From assembly GCA_913773715.1 (NCBI GenBank), contig CAJYHD010000575.1:1-5605 (forward strand): DNA of 5,605 nt, given 5' to 3'. Both the position numbers and the translations under genes were made by a program. How positions within the stretch are numbered: the first letter of the stretch is position 1; every line of letters begins with the position of its first letter. Below, piece by piece: positions 1 to 4,729 of the stretch. The notes beneath the pieces are model-generated. The model saw nothing but the letters and a program-made list of their open reading frames with translations. It made no database searches and was not told the DNA's origin. The DNA is from an uncultured Sphingobium sp. Its GTDB lineage: Bacteria > Pseudomonadota > Alphaproteobacteria > Sphingomonadales > Sphingomonadaceae.

Positions 1-1
1 G

Positions 2-484
2 GACAGCGGCACGGCAACCGCGCCGATCAAGCCCGCTGCGCCAACGCGCCCGGCCCCTTCACAAATACGTACGGCCGAAGTCGCGCCATCCGAATCGACC
101 GCTCCGGCCAAATCGCAACCTGCGAAGCCCAAGCCAGCCCCTCAGGTCGCGCAGGCCAAGCCGACGCCCGAAAAGCCCGCACCTGAAAAACCGACCGCCG
201 AAAAGCCGACAAAAATCGCCGCGCGTACCCCTACCACACCCGCTCCAGCTGCGGGCGGCTGGCGCGTCCAACTCGGCGCGTTCAGCGAAGAAGGCCGCGC
301 CCGCTCGCTCTGGAGCCAGCTCTCCGGCAAGGTGAAGGGTCTCTCGGCCTACAAACCCTTCGTGGAAAAAGCGGGAGCCGTCACCCGCCTCCAGGCTGGC
401 CCCCTCGCCAGCAGCGCCGACGCCTCCCGCCTCTGCTCCGCCATCAAGGCGAGCGGCGCAGACTGCATGCCCAAGAAAATCTAA
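2..484 (+). CDS. SPOR-domain protein, C-terminal part (5' end outside window)
   Basis: Reading the + strand from base 2 gives 160 open residues to a TAA stop; the frame is open to the left edge, so the start and any signal peptide or membrane anchor are missing. The first 85 or so visible residues are a low-complexity linker rich in Pro, Ala, Lys and Thr, with three consecutive (P/A)EKP units at 167-208. The last 75 or so residues begin GGWRVQLGAFSEEGRA, which is the characteristic opening of a SPOR domain (strand with V-Q-L-G-A-F, then a helix), and contain a second strand segment TRLQAGPLASSADA, again typical, followed by a helix with LCSAIK and a closing CMPKKI. SPOR domains bind peptidoglycan stripped of stem peptides, often at the division septum, and the Pro-rich linker usually spans the periplasm. 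Two Cys (in RLCSAI and DCMP) could form a disulfide. The particular family member (DedD/FtsN-like, RlpA-like, or TPR-SPOR) cannot be told from this end. Confidence 0.85.
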   Translation, partial: DSGTATAPIKPAAPTRPAPSQIRTAEVAPSESTAPAKSQPAKPKPAPQVAQAKPTPEKPAPEKPTAEKPTKIAARTPTTPAPAAGGWRVQLGAFSEEGRARSLWSQLSGKVKGLSAYKPFVEKAGAVTRLQAGPLASSADASRLCSAIKASGADCMPKKI

Positions 485-497
485 GCCACTACCTTCC

Positions 498-530
498 GTC
501 ACCCCGGCCTTGAGCCGGGGTCCCGCTTCC
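498..530. repeat. REP-like palindrome, possible terminator of the SPOR gene
   Basis: A perfect 8-bp stem, ACCCCGGC (501-508) and GCCGGGGT (514-521), closes a 5-base CTTGA loop, 16 bases after the SPOR-gene stop. It is not followed by a run of T, so it is not a classical intrinsic terminator, although a stem this GC-rich can stop or protect the 3' end of a transcript. From general knowledge, near-identical units (GTCACCCCGG... CCGGGGTCC) are scattered in intergenic regions of sphingomonads and other alphaproteobacteria, so I call it a REP-like unit. Copy number cannot be judged here, because only one copy is in the window. Confidence 0.6.
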
Positions 531-591
531 GCGCATGGATAGGGCGTTTTGGACACCCCTCGCTCTCTGCTTCCCGATCGTGACCGCGACA

Positions 592-620
592 TTTGCAAAC
601 AATGGCGTGAAATGAAATAA
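592..620 (+). promoter_or_regulatory. Weak candidate promoter for the DUF1338-astD-purU cluster
   Basis: TTGCAA (593-598) is a fair -35 match and AAATAA (615-620) a poor-to-fair -10 match, with a 16-base spacer. The -35 lies inside a perfect 8-base palindrome TTTGCAAA (592-599), which could also be a half-site for a regulator. This is the most AT-rich part of the 159-base gap before the cluster, and it lies 24 bases before the start codon. The match is weak, and transcription could also read in from the SPOR gene. Confidence 0.3.
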
Positions 621-633
621 CAAGGGCTAGAGC

Positions 634-638
634 AGGAG
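634..638 (+). promoter_or_regulatory. Ribosome-binding site of the DUF1338 gene
   Basis: AGGAG lies 5 bases before the ATG at 644, which supports that start codon. Confidence 0.75.
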
Positions 639-643
639 CCACT

Positions 644-1657
644 ATGCACAACGATAATCATGTCGAGGCGCTCGTCCTCGATGCCTTGGGAGAGGAAGCA
701 GGTCGCCGGGCGCTCGATGCGCTGGTACTGGACCCGGATTTGATGGCGCAAAGCGGCGCGCATGTCTCGCGCGCGACGTTTGCGATGGCAATGAACATCT
801 GTCTGTTCGATGACTTGCTGGCCCGCGTCCCAACCGGCGAGTCTTACGTCGAGGACACGCTGTCGCGCGGCGGACGCGTGCTGTTCGATCATGGCGCACT
901 CCGCACCATTCGCTTTCCGCAGGGCGATACCGGCGCGCTGCCACCCGGAGAAGACGCCTTCACCCGCATCTTCCTACCGCTTGGGTATGAGATGGCGGCG
1001 ATCTATCCGCTCGATCGGTTGAAGATGACCGGCCGTGCCTATGCCCATGTCGATTTCCCCGAAGCGATCCCGCAATTCTTCCTGTCCGAGTTGCATATCG
1101 ATCGTTTTGACGAGGAATTTGGTGAAGCCGCAACTCGCATCTTCGGCACGTCGCGCGATCCGCTAAGCGACGCCGCCAAAGCCTTGCTGGACGATTATGC
1201 GCAAGGCCGCCCCATATCCTTCGATCGCGCTGCACAGGCCATGCCCTCAATCCTGTCCGCCTTCGACCGCCAGCATGACGCGCCCGACTTCGCCGATTAC
1301 CAACTGCTCCTGTCACGCTCGAACGAGGCGGCATGGATCGCGACCGAAGGTAACGCCTTCAACCACGCCACCGATCGCGTCCCCGATGTCGCCGCGCTTG
1401 CCGATCGCCTCAAGGCCGAGGACAAGCCGATGAAACCGAAGCTCGAAATCTCCGCCACCGGACGCGTGCGCCAGACCGCGTTCCGCGCGGACAGCGTCGA
1501 GCGGCCCTTCGCCGACGGACAAATCCGCACCGTCCCCGGCTCCTTCTATGAGTTCATCAGCCGTGACATAGACCCCGCGACTGGGCGGCTCGATCTTGCT
1601 TTCGACACCGGCAACGCGACGGGCATCTTCGCCATGACCCAGGCGAAGGAGGCGTGA
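644..1657 (+). CDS. Short DUF1338 protein, 2-oxoadipate dioxygenase/decarboxylase (HglS/YdcJ) family
   Basis: 337 residues from an ATG with a well-spaced AGGAG. The sequence carries the marks of the DUF1338 family, whose characterised member HglS of Pseudomonas putida is an Fe(II)-dependent, cofactor-free oxygenase that turns 2-oxoadipate into 2-hydroxyglutarate and CO2 in lysine breakdown. Visible motifs: FDHGALRTI with His83 and Arg87 (the HxxxR pair that corresponds to HglS metal ligand His70 and substrate-binding Arg74, as I recall them), GNAFNHATDRVPDV with His241 (compare His226), and GSFYEFISRD with Glu303 (compare Glu294). The spacing between the presumed ligands is close to that in HglS. 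The protein is much shorter than HglS (about 460 residues) and nearer the length of the plant FLO7 type, so its substrate may differ. It is cytosolic, with no signal peptide or membrane segment. Its stop overlaps the start region of astD, so the two are co-translated and probably share a pathway. The family is quite sure; 2-oxoadipate as substrate is not. Confidence 0.85.
   Translation: MHNDNHVEALVLDALGEEAGRRALDALVLDPDLMAQSGAHVSRATFAMAMNICLFDDLLARVPTGESYVEDTLSRGGRVLFDHGALRTIRFPQGDTGALPPGEDAFTRIFLPLGYEMAAIYPLDRLKMTGRAYAHVDFPEAIPQFFLSELHIDRFDEEFGEAATRIFGTSRDPLSDAAKALLDDYAQGRPISFDRAAQAMPSILSAFDRQHDAPDFADYQLLLSRSNEAAWIATEGNAFNHATDRVPDVAALADRLKAEDKPMKPKLEISATGRVRQTAFRADSVERPFADGQIRTVPGSFYEFISRDIDPATGRLDLAFDTGNATGIFAMTQAKEA
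1646..1652 (+). promoter_or_regulatory. Ribosome-binding site of astD, inside the end of the DUF1338 gene
   Basis: AAGGAGG is a full-strength Shine-Dalgarno located in the last codons of the DUF1338 gene. It is 10 bases from the ATG at 1663 but only 1 base from the GTG at 1654, so it decides in favour of the ATG although the GTG gives a longer frame with a 4-base GTGA overlap. Confidence 0.7.
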
Positions 1658-1662
1658 GCGCG

Positions 1663-3063
1663 ATGCTGCAATCCTTCGATCCCGCCTCGGGCGATATGGT
1701 GTGGGAAGGCGCGATGGCCGACGCCTATGACTGCCGCCGTGCCGTCGCAGGCGCCCGCGCCGCCCTGCCCGCCTGGCGCGCCGCGCCCGTCGACGACCGG
1801 ATCACTATAGCGCGCCGCTACGCCGAAATCCTTGGCGAACGCCGCGCCGCCCTCGCCGAACTCATCTCGCGCGAAACCGGCAAGCTGTTGTGGGAAAGCG
1901 ACGCCGAGGTCGGGTCGATGATCGGCAAGGTCGCGATCTCGATCACTGCTTATGCCGAACGCACCGGCGTACGCGCCGCCGACATGCCCTTCGGTCAGGC
2001 CGTGCTGCGCCATCGCGGCCATGGGGTGATGGCAGTGCTTGGTCCCTATAATTTCCCCGGCCACCTGCCCAACGGCCATATCGTCCCCGCCCTGATCGCG
2101 GGCAATGCCGTCGTCTTCAAGCCCTCGGAAATCACCCCCGCCGTGGGTCGGGCAATGGCGGACGCCTGGACAGCGGCAGGATTGCCGGATGGCCTGCTGT
2201 CGATCGTGCAAGGCGGTCGGCAGACCGGCGAGGCGCTGATCGCCTGTGACATCGACGGCTTGCTGTTCACGGGATCGGCAGGCGCGGGCACGGCGCTACG
2301 CCGCGCGCTGGTCGATCGCCCGCATGTCATCATGGCGCTGGAACTGGGCGGCAATAATCCGCTCATCGCTTGGGACAGCCCGGAAGATGCCGCCTCGATC
2401 ATCGTCAATTCGGCTTTCATCACCACCGGCCAGCGTTGCTCGTGCGCCCGCCGTCTGATCGTCCCGCAGGGAAGGGTCGGCGACGCCATCGTCGAAGCCG
2501 TCGATGCCATGGCCGCACGCTTGCCCATCGCAGCGTGGAATGACGGCACTGACGCCTTCATGGGACCGCTCGTATCGGACCATGCCGCCGCCTCCGCCCA
2601 CCGCGCCGTCACCGAACGCATCGCACGCGGCGCCAAAGTCATCCGCGCTTTCGAGGCCGTAGCGGACCGCAGCGCCGCCTTCGTCACCCCGGCCCTGCTC
2701 GACGCCACCGGGATCGACATCCCCGACGCCGAGATTTTCGCGCCAGTCCTCAGCATCATCCGCGTTCCCGACTTCGACGCTGCGATCGAAGCGGCGAACG
2801 CCACCAGCTTCGGCCTGTCCGCCGGTCTCATTTCGCAAGACCCGGCGCTCTGGACCCGCATGGTGGAGGAAAGCCGTGCAGGAGTCCTCAACCGCAATCG
2901 CCCGACGACTGGGGCGGCGGGCAACATGCCCTTTGGCGGCCTGGGCGCATCGGGCAATCACCGCCCCAGCGCCTATTATGCGGCGGACTATTGTGCCTAT
3001 CCCATCGCCAGTTTCGAAGCGGAGGGTGTTGCCCCCGTTCCCGTTAACGGCTTGATCGACTAA
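1663..3063 (+). CDS. astD: N-succinylglutamate 5-semialdehyde dehydrogenase (AstD type)
   Basis: 466 residues from the preferred ATG (469 from GTG at 1654). An NAD(P)-dependent aldehyde dehydrogenase that in the arginine succinyltransferase (AST) pathway oxidises N-succinylglutamate 5-semialdehyde to N-succinylglutamate. Counting from the ATG, it shows GPYNFPGHLPNGH (130s) with the oxyanion-hole Asn130, the VFKPSE cofactor motif (about 151-156), FTGSAGAG (202-209) of the Rossmann fold, the general base Glu227 in LELGGNNP, catalytic Cys259 in GQRCSCARR, and the closing NRPTTGAAGNMPFGGLGASGNHRPSAYY block. GHLPNGHIVPAL, LELGGNNPL and GNHRPSAYYAADYCAYP are AstD hallmarks rather than those of general ALDHs. 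The N-terminus is about 15 residues shorter than the enterobacterial enzyme, lacking its first beta strand. It lies between the DUF1338 gene and purU on the same strand; astA, astB, astC and astE are not visible. Related semialdehydes are possible alternative substrates given the DUF1338 neighbour. Confidence 0.93.
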   Translation: MLQSFDPASGDMVWEGAMADAYDCRRAVAGARAALPAWRAAPVDDRITIARRYAEILGERRAALAELISRETGKLLWESDAEVGSMIGKVAISITAYAERTGVRAADMPFGQAVLRHRGHGVMAVLGPYNFPGHLPNGHIVPALIAGNAVVFKPSEITPAVGRAMADAWTAAGLPDGLLSIVQGGRQTGEALIACDIDGLLFTGSAGAGTALRRALVDRPHVIMALELGGNNPLIAWDSPEDAASIIVNSAFITTGQRCSCARRLIVPQGRVGDAIVEAVDAMAARLPIAAWNDGTDAFMGPLVSDHAAASAHRAVTERIARGAKVIRAFEAVADRSAAFVTPALLDATGIDIPDAEIFAPVLSIIRVPDFDAAIEAANATSFGLSAGLISQDPALWTRMVEESRAGVLNRNRPTTGAAGNMPFGGLGASGNHRPSAYYAADYCAYPIASFEAEGVAPVPVNGLID

Positions 3064-3071
3064 CCGGCTTA

Positions 3072-3111
3072 GGGCATCGGGCAGCCCACAGAGAAGGAGG
3101 CCCGATTGCCC
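3072..3111 (+). promoter_or_regulatory. Hairpin enclosing the purU ribosome-binding site and start codon
   Basis: GGGCATCGGGC (3072-3082) pairs with GCCCGATTGCCC (3100-3111), giving 11 base pairs with one bulged T on the 3' side. The 17-base loop (3083-3099) holds most of the Shine-Dalgarno, and the TTG start codon at 3106-3108 is in the 3' arm. In mRNA this would hinder initiation at purU. The astD stop (3061-3063) ends 8 bases before the 5' arm, so a ribosome terminating there would cover part of that arm and could open the stem. Pairing is seen; the regulatory role is inferred. Confidence 0.45.
3094..3100 (+). promoter_or_regulatory. Strong ribosome-binding site of purU deciding a TTG start
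   Basis: AAGGAGG lies 5 bases before TTG at 3106. Together with the family's usual N-terminal length it supports the rare TTG start. Confidence 0.8.
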
Positions 3112-3972
3112 AAATCCCCCACCCCGTCCTGGGTTCTGACGATCGTGTGCGCCGATCGCGTCGGCATCGTCGCGGCGGTCAGCCAGTGGATCGCGGAACG
3201 CGGCGGCTTCATCACCGACAGCCAGCAATATGCCGACCGTGAAGCCGACCTCTTCTTCATGCGGGTTGCGTTCGAAGCGACCGACGACCGCATCGCCGGG
3301 ACGAGCGATCTGCAATCCGCCTTTGCGCCGATCGGCACTCGCTTCGCCATGGATTGGTCGCTGACCGCCGCCAGCGACAAGCCGCGTATGCTGATCGCCG
3401 TGTCGAAGGGGTCGCATTGCCTGTCTGACCTGCTCCACCGCTGGCAGACCGGCACGCTGCCGATCGACATCATGGGCGTCGTGTCCAATCATCCCGACAT
3501 GCGTCGCCTGACCGAATGGCACGGTATCCCCTATCATGAACTGCCCGCCAACGGCGACAAGGCCGCACAGGAAGCCGCCCTGCTCGATATCTTCGATCGC
3601 AGCCGGTCCGACTATCTGATACTCGCCCGCTACATGCAGGTACTGTCGCAGGAACTCGTCGAGCGCGTCGCGGGCCGTTGCGTCAACATCCACCACAGCT
3701 TCCTTCCCGGCTTCAAGGGCGCGCGTCCCTATCACCGCGCCCATGAGCGCGGGGTCAAGCTGATCGGCGCGACCGCCCATTTCGTGACGGCGGACCTCGA
3801 CGAAGGCCCGATCATCGAACAGGCGGTCGAGCGCGTCGATCACCGCGCTTCGGCTGACGATATGATCCGCATCGGCCGCGACATAGAGGCGCAGGTGCTC
3901 GCACGCGCCGTTAGTTGGATCGCCGACCGACGTGTGCTGCTCAACGGTGGAAAGACCGTCGTCTTTCGCTGA
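3106..3972 (+). CDS. purU: Formyltetrahydrofolate deformylase PurU
   Basis: 288 residues from a TTG start with AAGGAGG 5 bases upstream; this length is the usual one for the family. PurU hydrolyses 10-formyltetrahydrofolate to formate and tetrahydrofolate, balancing the one-carbon pool and supplying formate to PurT where present. Residues 8-85 form an ACT regulatory domain (WVLTIVCADRVGIVAAVSQWIAERGG opening, in two parts VLTIVCADRVG and SQWIAERGG), which in E. coli PurU mediates methionine/glycine control. Residues 93-272 form the formyltransferase-type catalytic domain with the Asn194-x-His196 pair in VNIHHSFLPGFKGARPY and Asp232 in DLDEGPII, the triad shared with GAR transformylase. The gene starts 42 bases after astD and may be co-transcribed and translationally coupled with it through the start-codon hairpin. 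It ends one base short of a convergent small ORF. Cytosolic. Confidence 0.95.
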   Translation: MPKSPTPSWVLTIVCADRVGIVAAVSQWIAERGGFITDSQQYADREADLFFMRVAFEATDDRIAGTSDLQSAFAPIGTRFAMDWSLTAASDKPRMLIAVSKGSHCLSDLLHRWQTGTLPIDIMGVVSNHPDMRRLTEWHGIPYHELPANGDKAAQEAALLDIFDRSRSDYLILARYMQVLSQELVERVAGRCVNIHHSFLPGFKGARPYHRAHERGVKLIGATAHFVTADLDEGPIIEQAVERVDHRASADDMIRIGRDIEAQVLARAVSWIADRRVLLNGGKTVVFR

Positions 3973-3973
3973 C

Positions 3974-4126
3974 TTAAAGCCCCAGACGCGCCCAGAAATC
4001 TTCGGCGGCGATTGATCGGTTGGGTCCCTGCCGTTTGTCCGACCGCGTCCAGGACGAATGCGGCACATTCACACGCTGCCCATCGATTGGCGCGTTGCGG
4101 ATGATGCGGGAAACTCTGCGGGTCAT
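3974..4126 (-). CDS. Small basic hypothetical protein, 50 residues
   Basis: A complete ATG-to-TAA frame on the - strand (ATG at 4126-4124, stop at 3976-3974) with AAGGAG 6 bases before the ATG, an almost ideal initiation region. The product begins MTRRVSRIIRNAPIDG, contains VPHSSWTRSDKRQGP and ends with IAAEDFWARLGL. It has ten Arg/Lys against four Asp/Glu, two Trp, no Cys and no membrane segment, so it is a small basic soluble peptide; nucleic-acid or ribosome association is conceivable but not shown. The C-terminal EDFWARLGL looks like a structured amphipathic helix, and about 70 percent of codons end in G or C. It converges with purU, with a single base between the stops. I do not recognise the family. 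The ribosome-binding site and the neat fit against purU are the main reasons to believe it. Confidence 0.65.
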   Translation of the reverse strand: MTRRVSRIIRNAPIDGQRVNVPHSSWTRSDKRQGPNRSIAAEDFWARLGL

Positions 4127-4132
4127 CGTCTT

Positions 4133-4146
4133 CTCCTTGATCAAGG
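4133..4146 (-). promoter_or_regulatory. Ribosome-binding site of the 50-residue ORF within a 12-bp palindrome
   Basis: The Shine-Dalgarno AAGGAG (complement of 4133-4138) overlaps the perfect palindrome CCTTGATCAAGG (4135-4146). In the mRNA the palindrome could fold as a 4-bp stem with a GAUC loop that covers the AAGG of the Shine-Dalgarno; as DNA it could be an operator. The ribosome-binding role is well supported, the control role only suggested. Confidence 0.5.
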
Positions 4147-4151
4147 GAACA

Positions 4152-4184
4152 CGAAACCGTGCGTGGACGCGTCGGAACCGTGCG
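4152..4184. repeat. 12-bp direct repeat with 21-bp spacing, candidate operator
   Basis: CGAAACCGTGCG (4152-4163) and CGGAACCGTGCG (4173-4184) differ at one base, and their starts are 21 bp apart, two turns of the helix, so a protein could bind both on one face of the DNA. They lie 26-58 bp before the start of the - strand 50-residue ORF, where a promoter or operator would be expected. The rest of the 285-base gap 4127-4411 holds the inverted repeat and promoter described separately, and I see nothing else in it. Confidence 0.4.
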
Positions 4185-4254
4185 CTTTAGCCGTTGGTGA
4201 CGCGGAGCAAGCTGACATCCTTCAAAAGCCGCGAAGCGTTGCCGCTCGCACATA

Positions 4255-4286
4255 TATCTATCCTATTGGTAGATAATTGGGAGATA
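4255..4286. promoter_or_regulatory. Inverted and direct repeat cluster, candidate operator
   Basis: TATCTA (4255-4260) and TAGATA (4270-4275) form an inverted repeat, which grows to 8 bp if one T is bulged (TATCTA-T-CC against GGTAGATA). In addition TTGGTAGATA (4266-4275) is repeated as TTGGGAGATA (4277-4286), one mismatch and an 11-bp period, about one helical turn. The second copy supplies the proposed -35 box of the promoter at 4277-4306. The stretch is clearly more AT-rich than its surroundings. Confidence 0.4.
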
Positions 4287-4306
4287 GCTTTGCTTGTTTC
4301 TATAAG
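4277..4306 (+). promoter_or_regulatory. Candidate sigma-70 promoter for the 102-residue ORF
   Basis: TTGGGA (4277-4282) and TATAAG (4301-4306) are separated by 18 bases, the best -35/-10 pair in the window. Transcription would begin near 4313 and give a leader of about 100 bases before the ATG at 4412. Confidence 0.45.
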
Positions 4307-4411
4307 AGACGCGCTTCTCTCGGCGCGGACATCGACACCAATTGACCGTGGCTGAGAAAATTGGCACCTTTTCGTCAGAACAAACGTCTTCATCGAGGAG
4401 AGGATGGAAAA

Positions 4412-4720
4412 ATGACTACAGGTTTGAACGAGCACAAGAAATTGCACTACGCGTTGGACCATGTCGGCTTGCGCGCTCAGGCGACCGCCGCGGGACTCGT
4501 ACAACTTTGCAAGGAGCTTCAGAACGCAAATATCTTGAGCGAAGAGGCGGTGTCGCGGATCAAATCATCGATAGCGAACGAGATTTGTGTCGGCCAGCAT
4601 CGTACTGTCTCAACGTCGCAATATCGCGCCGACATCTGTCAGCGTCTCGATCAGATTTTCTCAGGCTCGGCGCCGATCGGACCAGCGTCATCGCTCCCGA
4701 TGACGGATCACGTGTCCTGA
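4412..4720 (+). CDS. Hypothetical protein, 102 residues
   Basis: ATG at 4412 follows a purine-rich GAGGAGAGG (4395-4403), with 8 bases between its end and the ATG; an upstream TTG at 4361 in the same frame has no comparable site, so I choose the ATG. The product starts MTTGLNEHKKLHYALDH. Residues about 8-58 look largely helical (LDHVGLRAQATAAGLVQLCKEL, shown here as two parts LDHVGLRAQATA and AGLVQLCKEL, then SEEAVSRIKSSIANEIC), and the last 20 residues are rich in Ser and Pro and probably disordered. There are three Cys (33, 59, 76), no membrane segment and no signal peptide. About one third of its codons end in A or T by hand count, more than in astD or purU, so it may be a more recent or less expressed gene. 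It stands alone behind its own candidate promoter and converges with selO, overlapping its 3' end by 13 bases. I do not recognise the family; the overlapping frame starting at 4342 is Arg-rich and less protein-like. Confidence 0.65.
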   Translation: MTTGLNEHKKLHYALDHVGLRAQATAAGLVQLCKELQNANILSEEAVSRIKSSIANEICVGQHRTVSTSQYRADICQRLDQIFSGSAPIGPASSLPMTDHVS

Positions 4721-4729
4721 CTCATCGGG
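4696..4729. terminator. Inverted repeat across two convergent stop codons, possible bidirectional terminator
   Basis: CCCGATGA (4696-4703) and TCATCGGG (4722-4729) are perfect 8-bp inverted repeats around 18 bases that include the stops of both the 102-residue ORF (4718-4720) and selO (4708-4710). A further short pairing (GGA 4705-4707 with TCC 4715-4717) may extend it. There is no T tract on either side, so termination is inferred from position only. Confidence 0.4.

Noticed and set aside
59..892. 277-residue open frame on the - strand across the SPOR and DUF1338 genes
   Set aside because: It spans a gene end, an intergenic palindrome and the start of another gene; its Gly/Arg/Phe-rich end is the mirror of the Pro/Ala/Lys linker.
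1654..1662. GTG at 1654 as the start of astD with a GTGA overlap
   Set aside because: The AAGGAGG would be only one base from the GTG; the ATG at 1663 has workable spacing. The GTG remains possible and would add three residues.
2046..2957. 303-residue open frame on the - strand inside astD
   Set aside because: Shadow of astD; Ser/Ala/Met-rich with no family features.
2296..4068. 590-residue open frame on the - strand across astD and purU
   Set aside because: It is antisense to two certain genes, has low-complexity Gly/Asp/Arg-rich composition without a recognisable domain, and arises from GC-ending codons on the other strand.
4174..4195. GGAACC...CGTT resembling an EcfG (general stress response) promoter
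   Set aside because: The spacer is 12 bases; EcfG promoters need about 16-17.
4058..4276. 72-residue + strand frame opposite the 50-residue ORF
   Set aside because: Only an AGGA at 3 bases before its ATG, and it runs through the repeats; the - strand frame has a much better initiation region.
4305..4327. Two mutually exclusive small stems (AGAGA/TCTCT and CGCGC/GCGCG) suggesting a leader switch
   Set aside because: Five base pairs each and partly before the expected transcript start; expected by chance at this composition.
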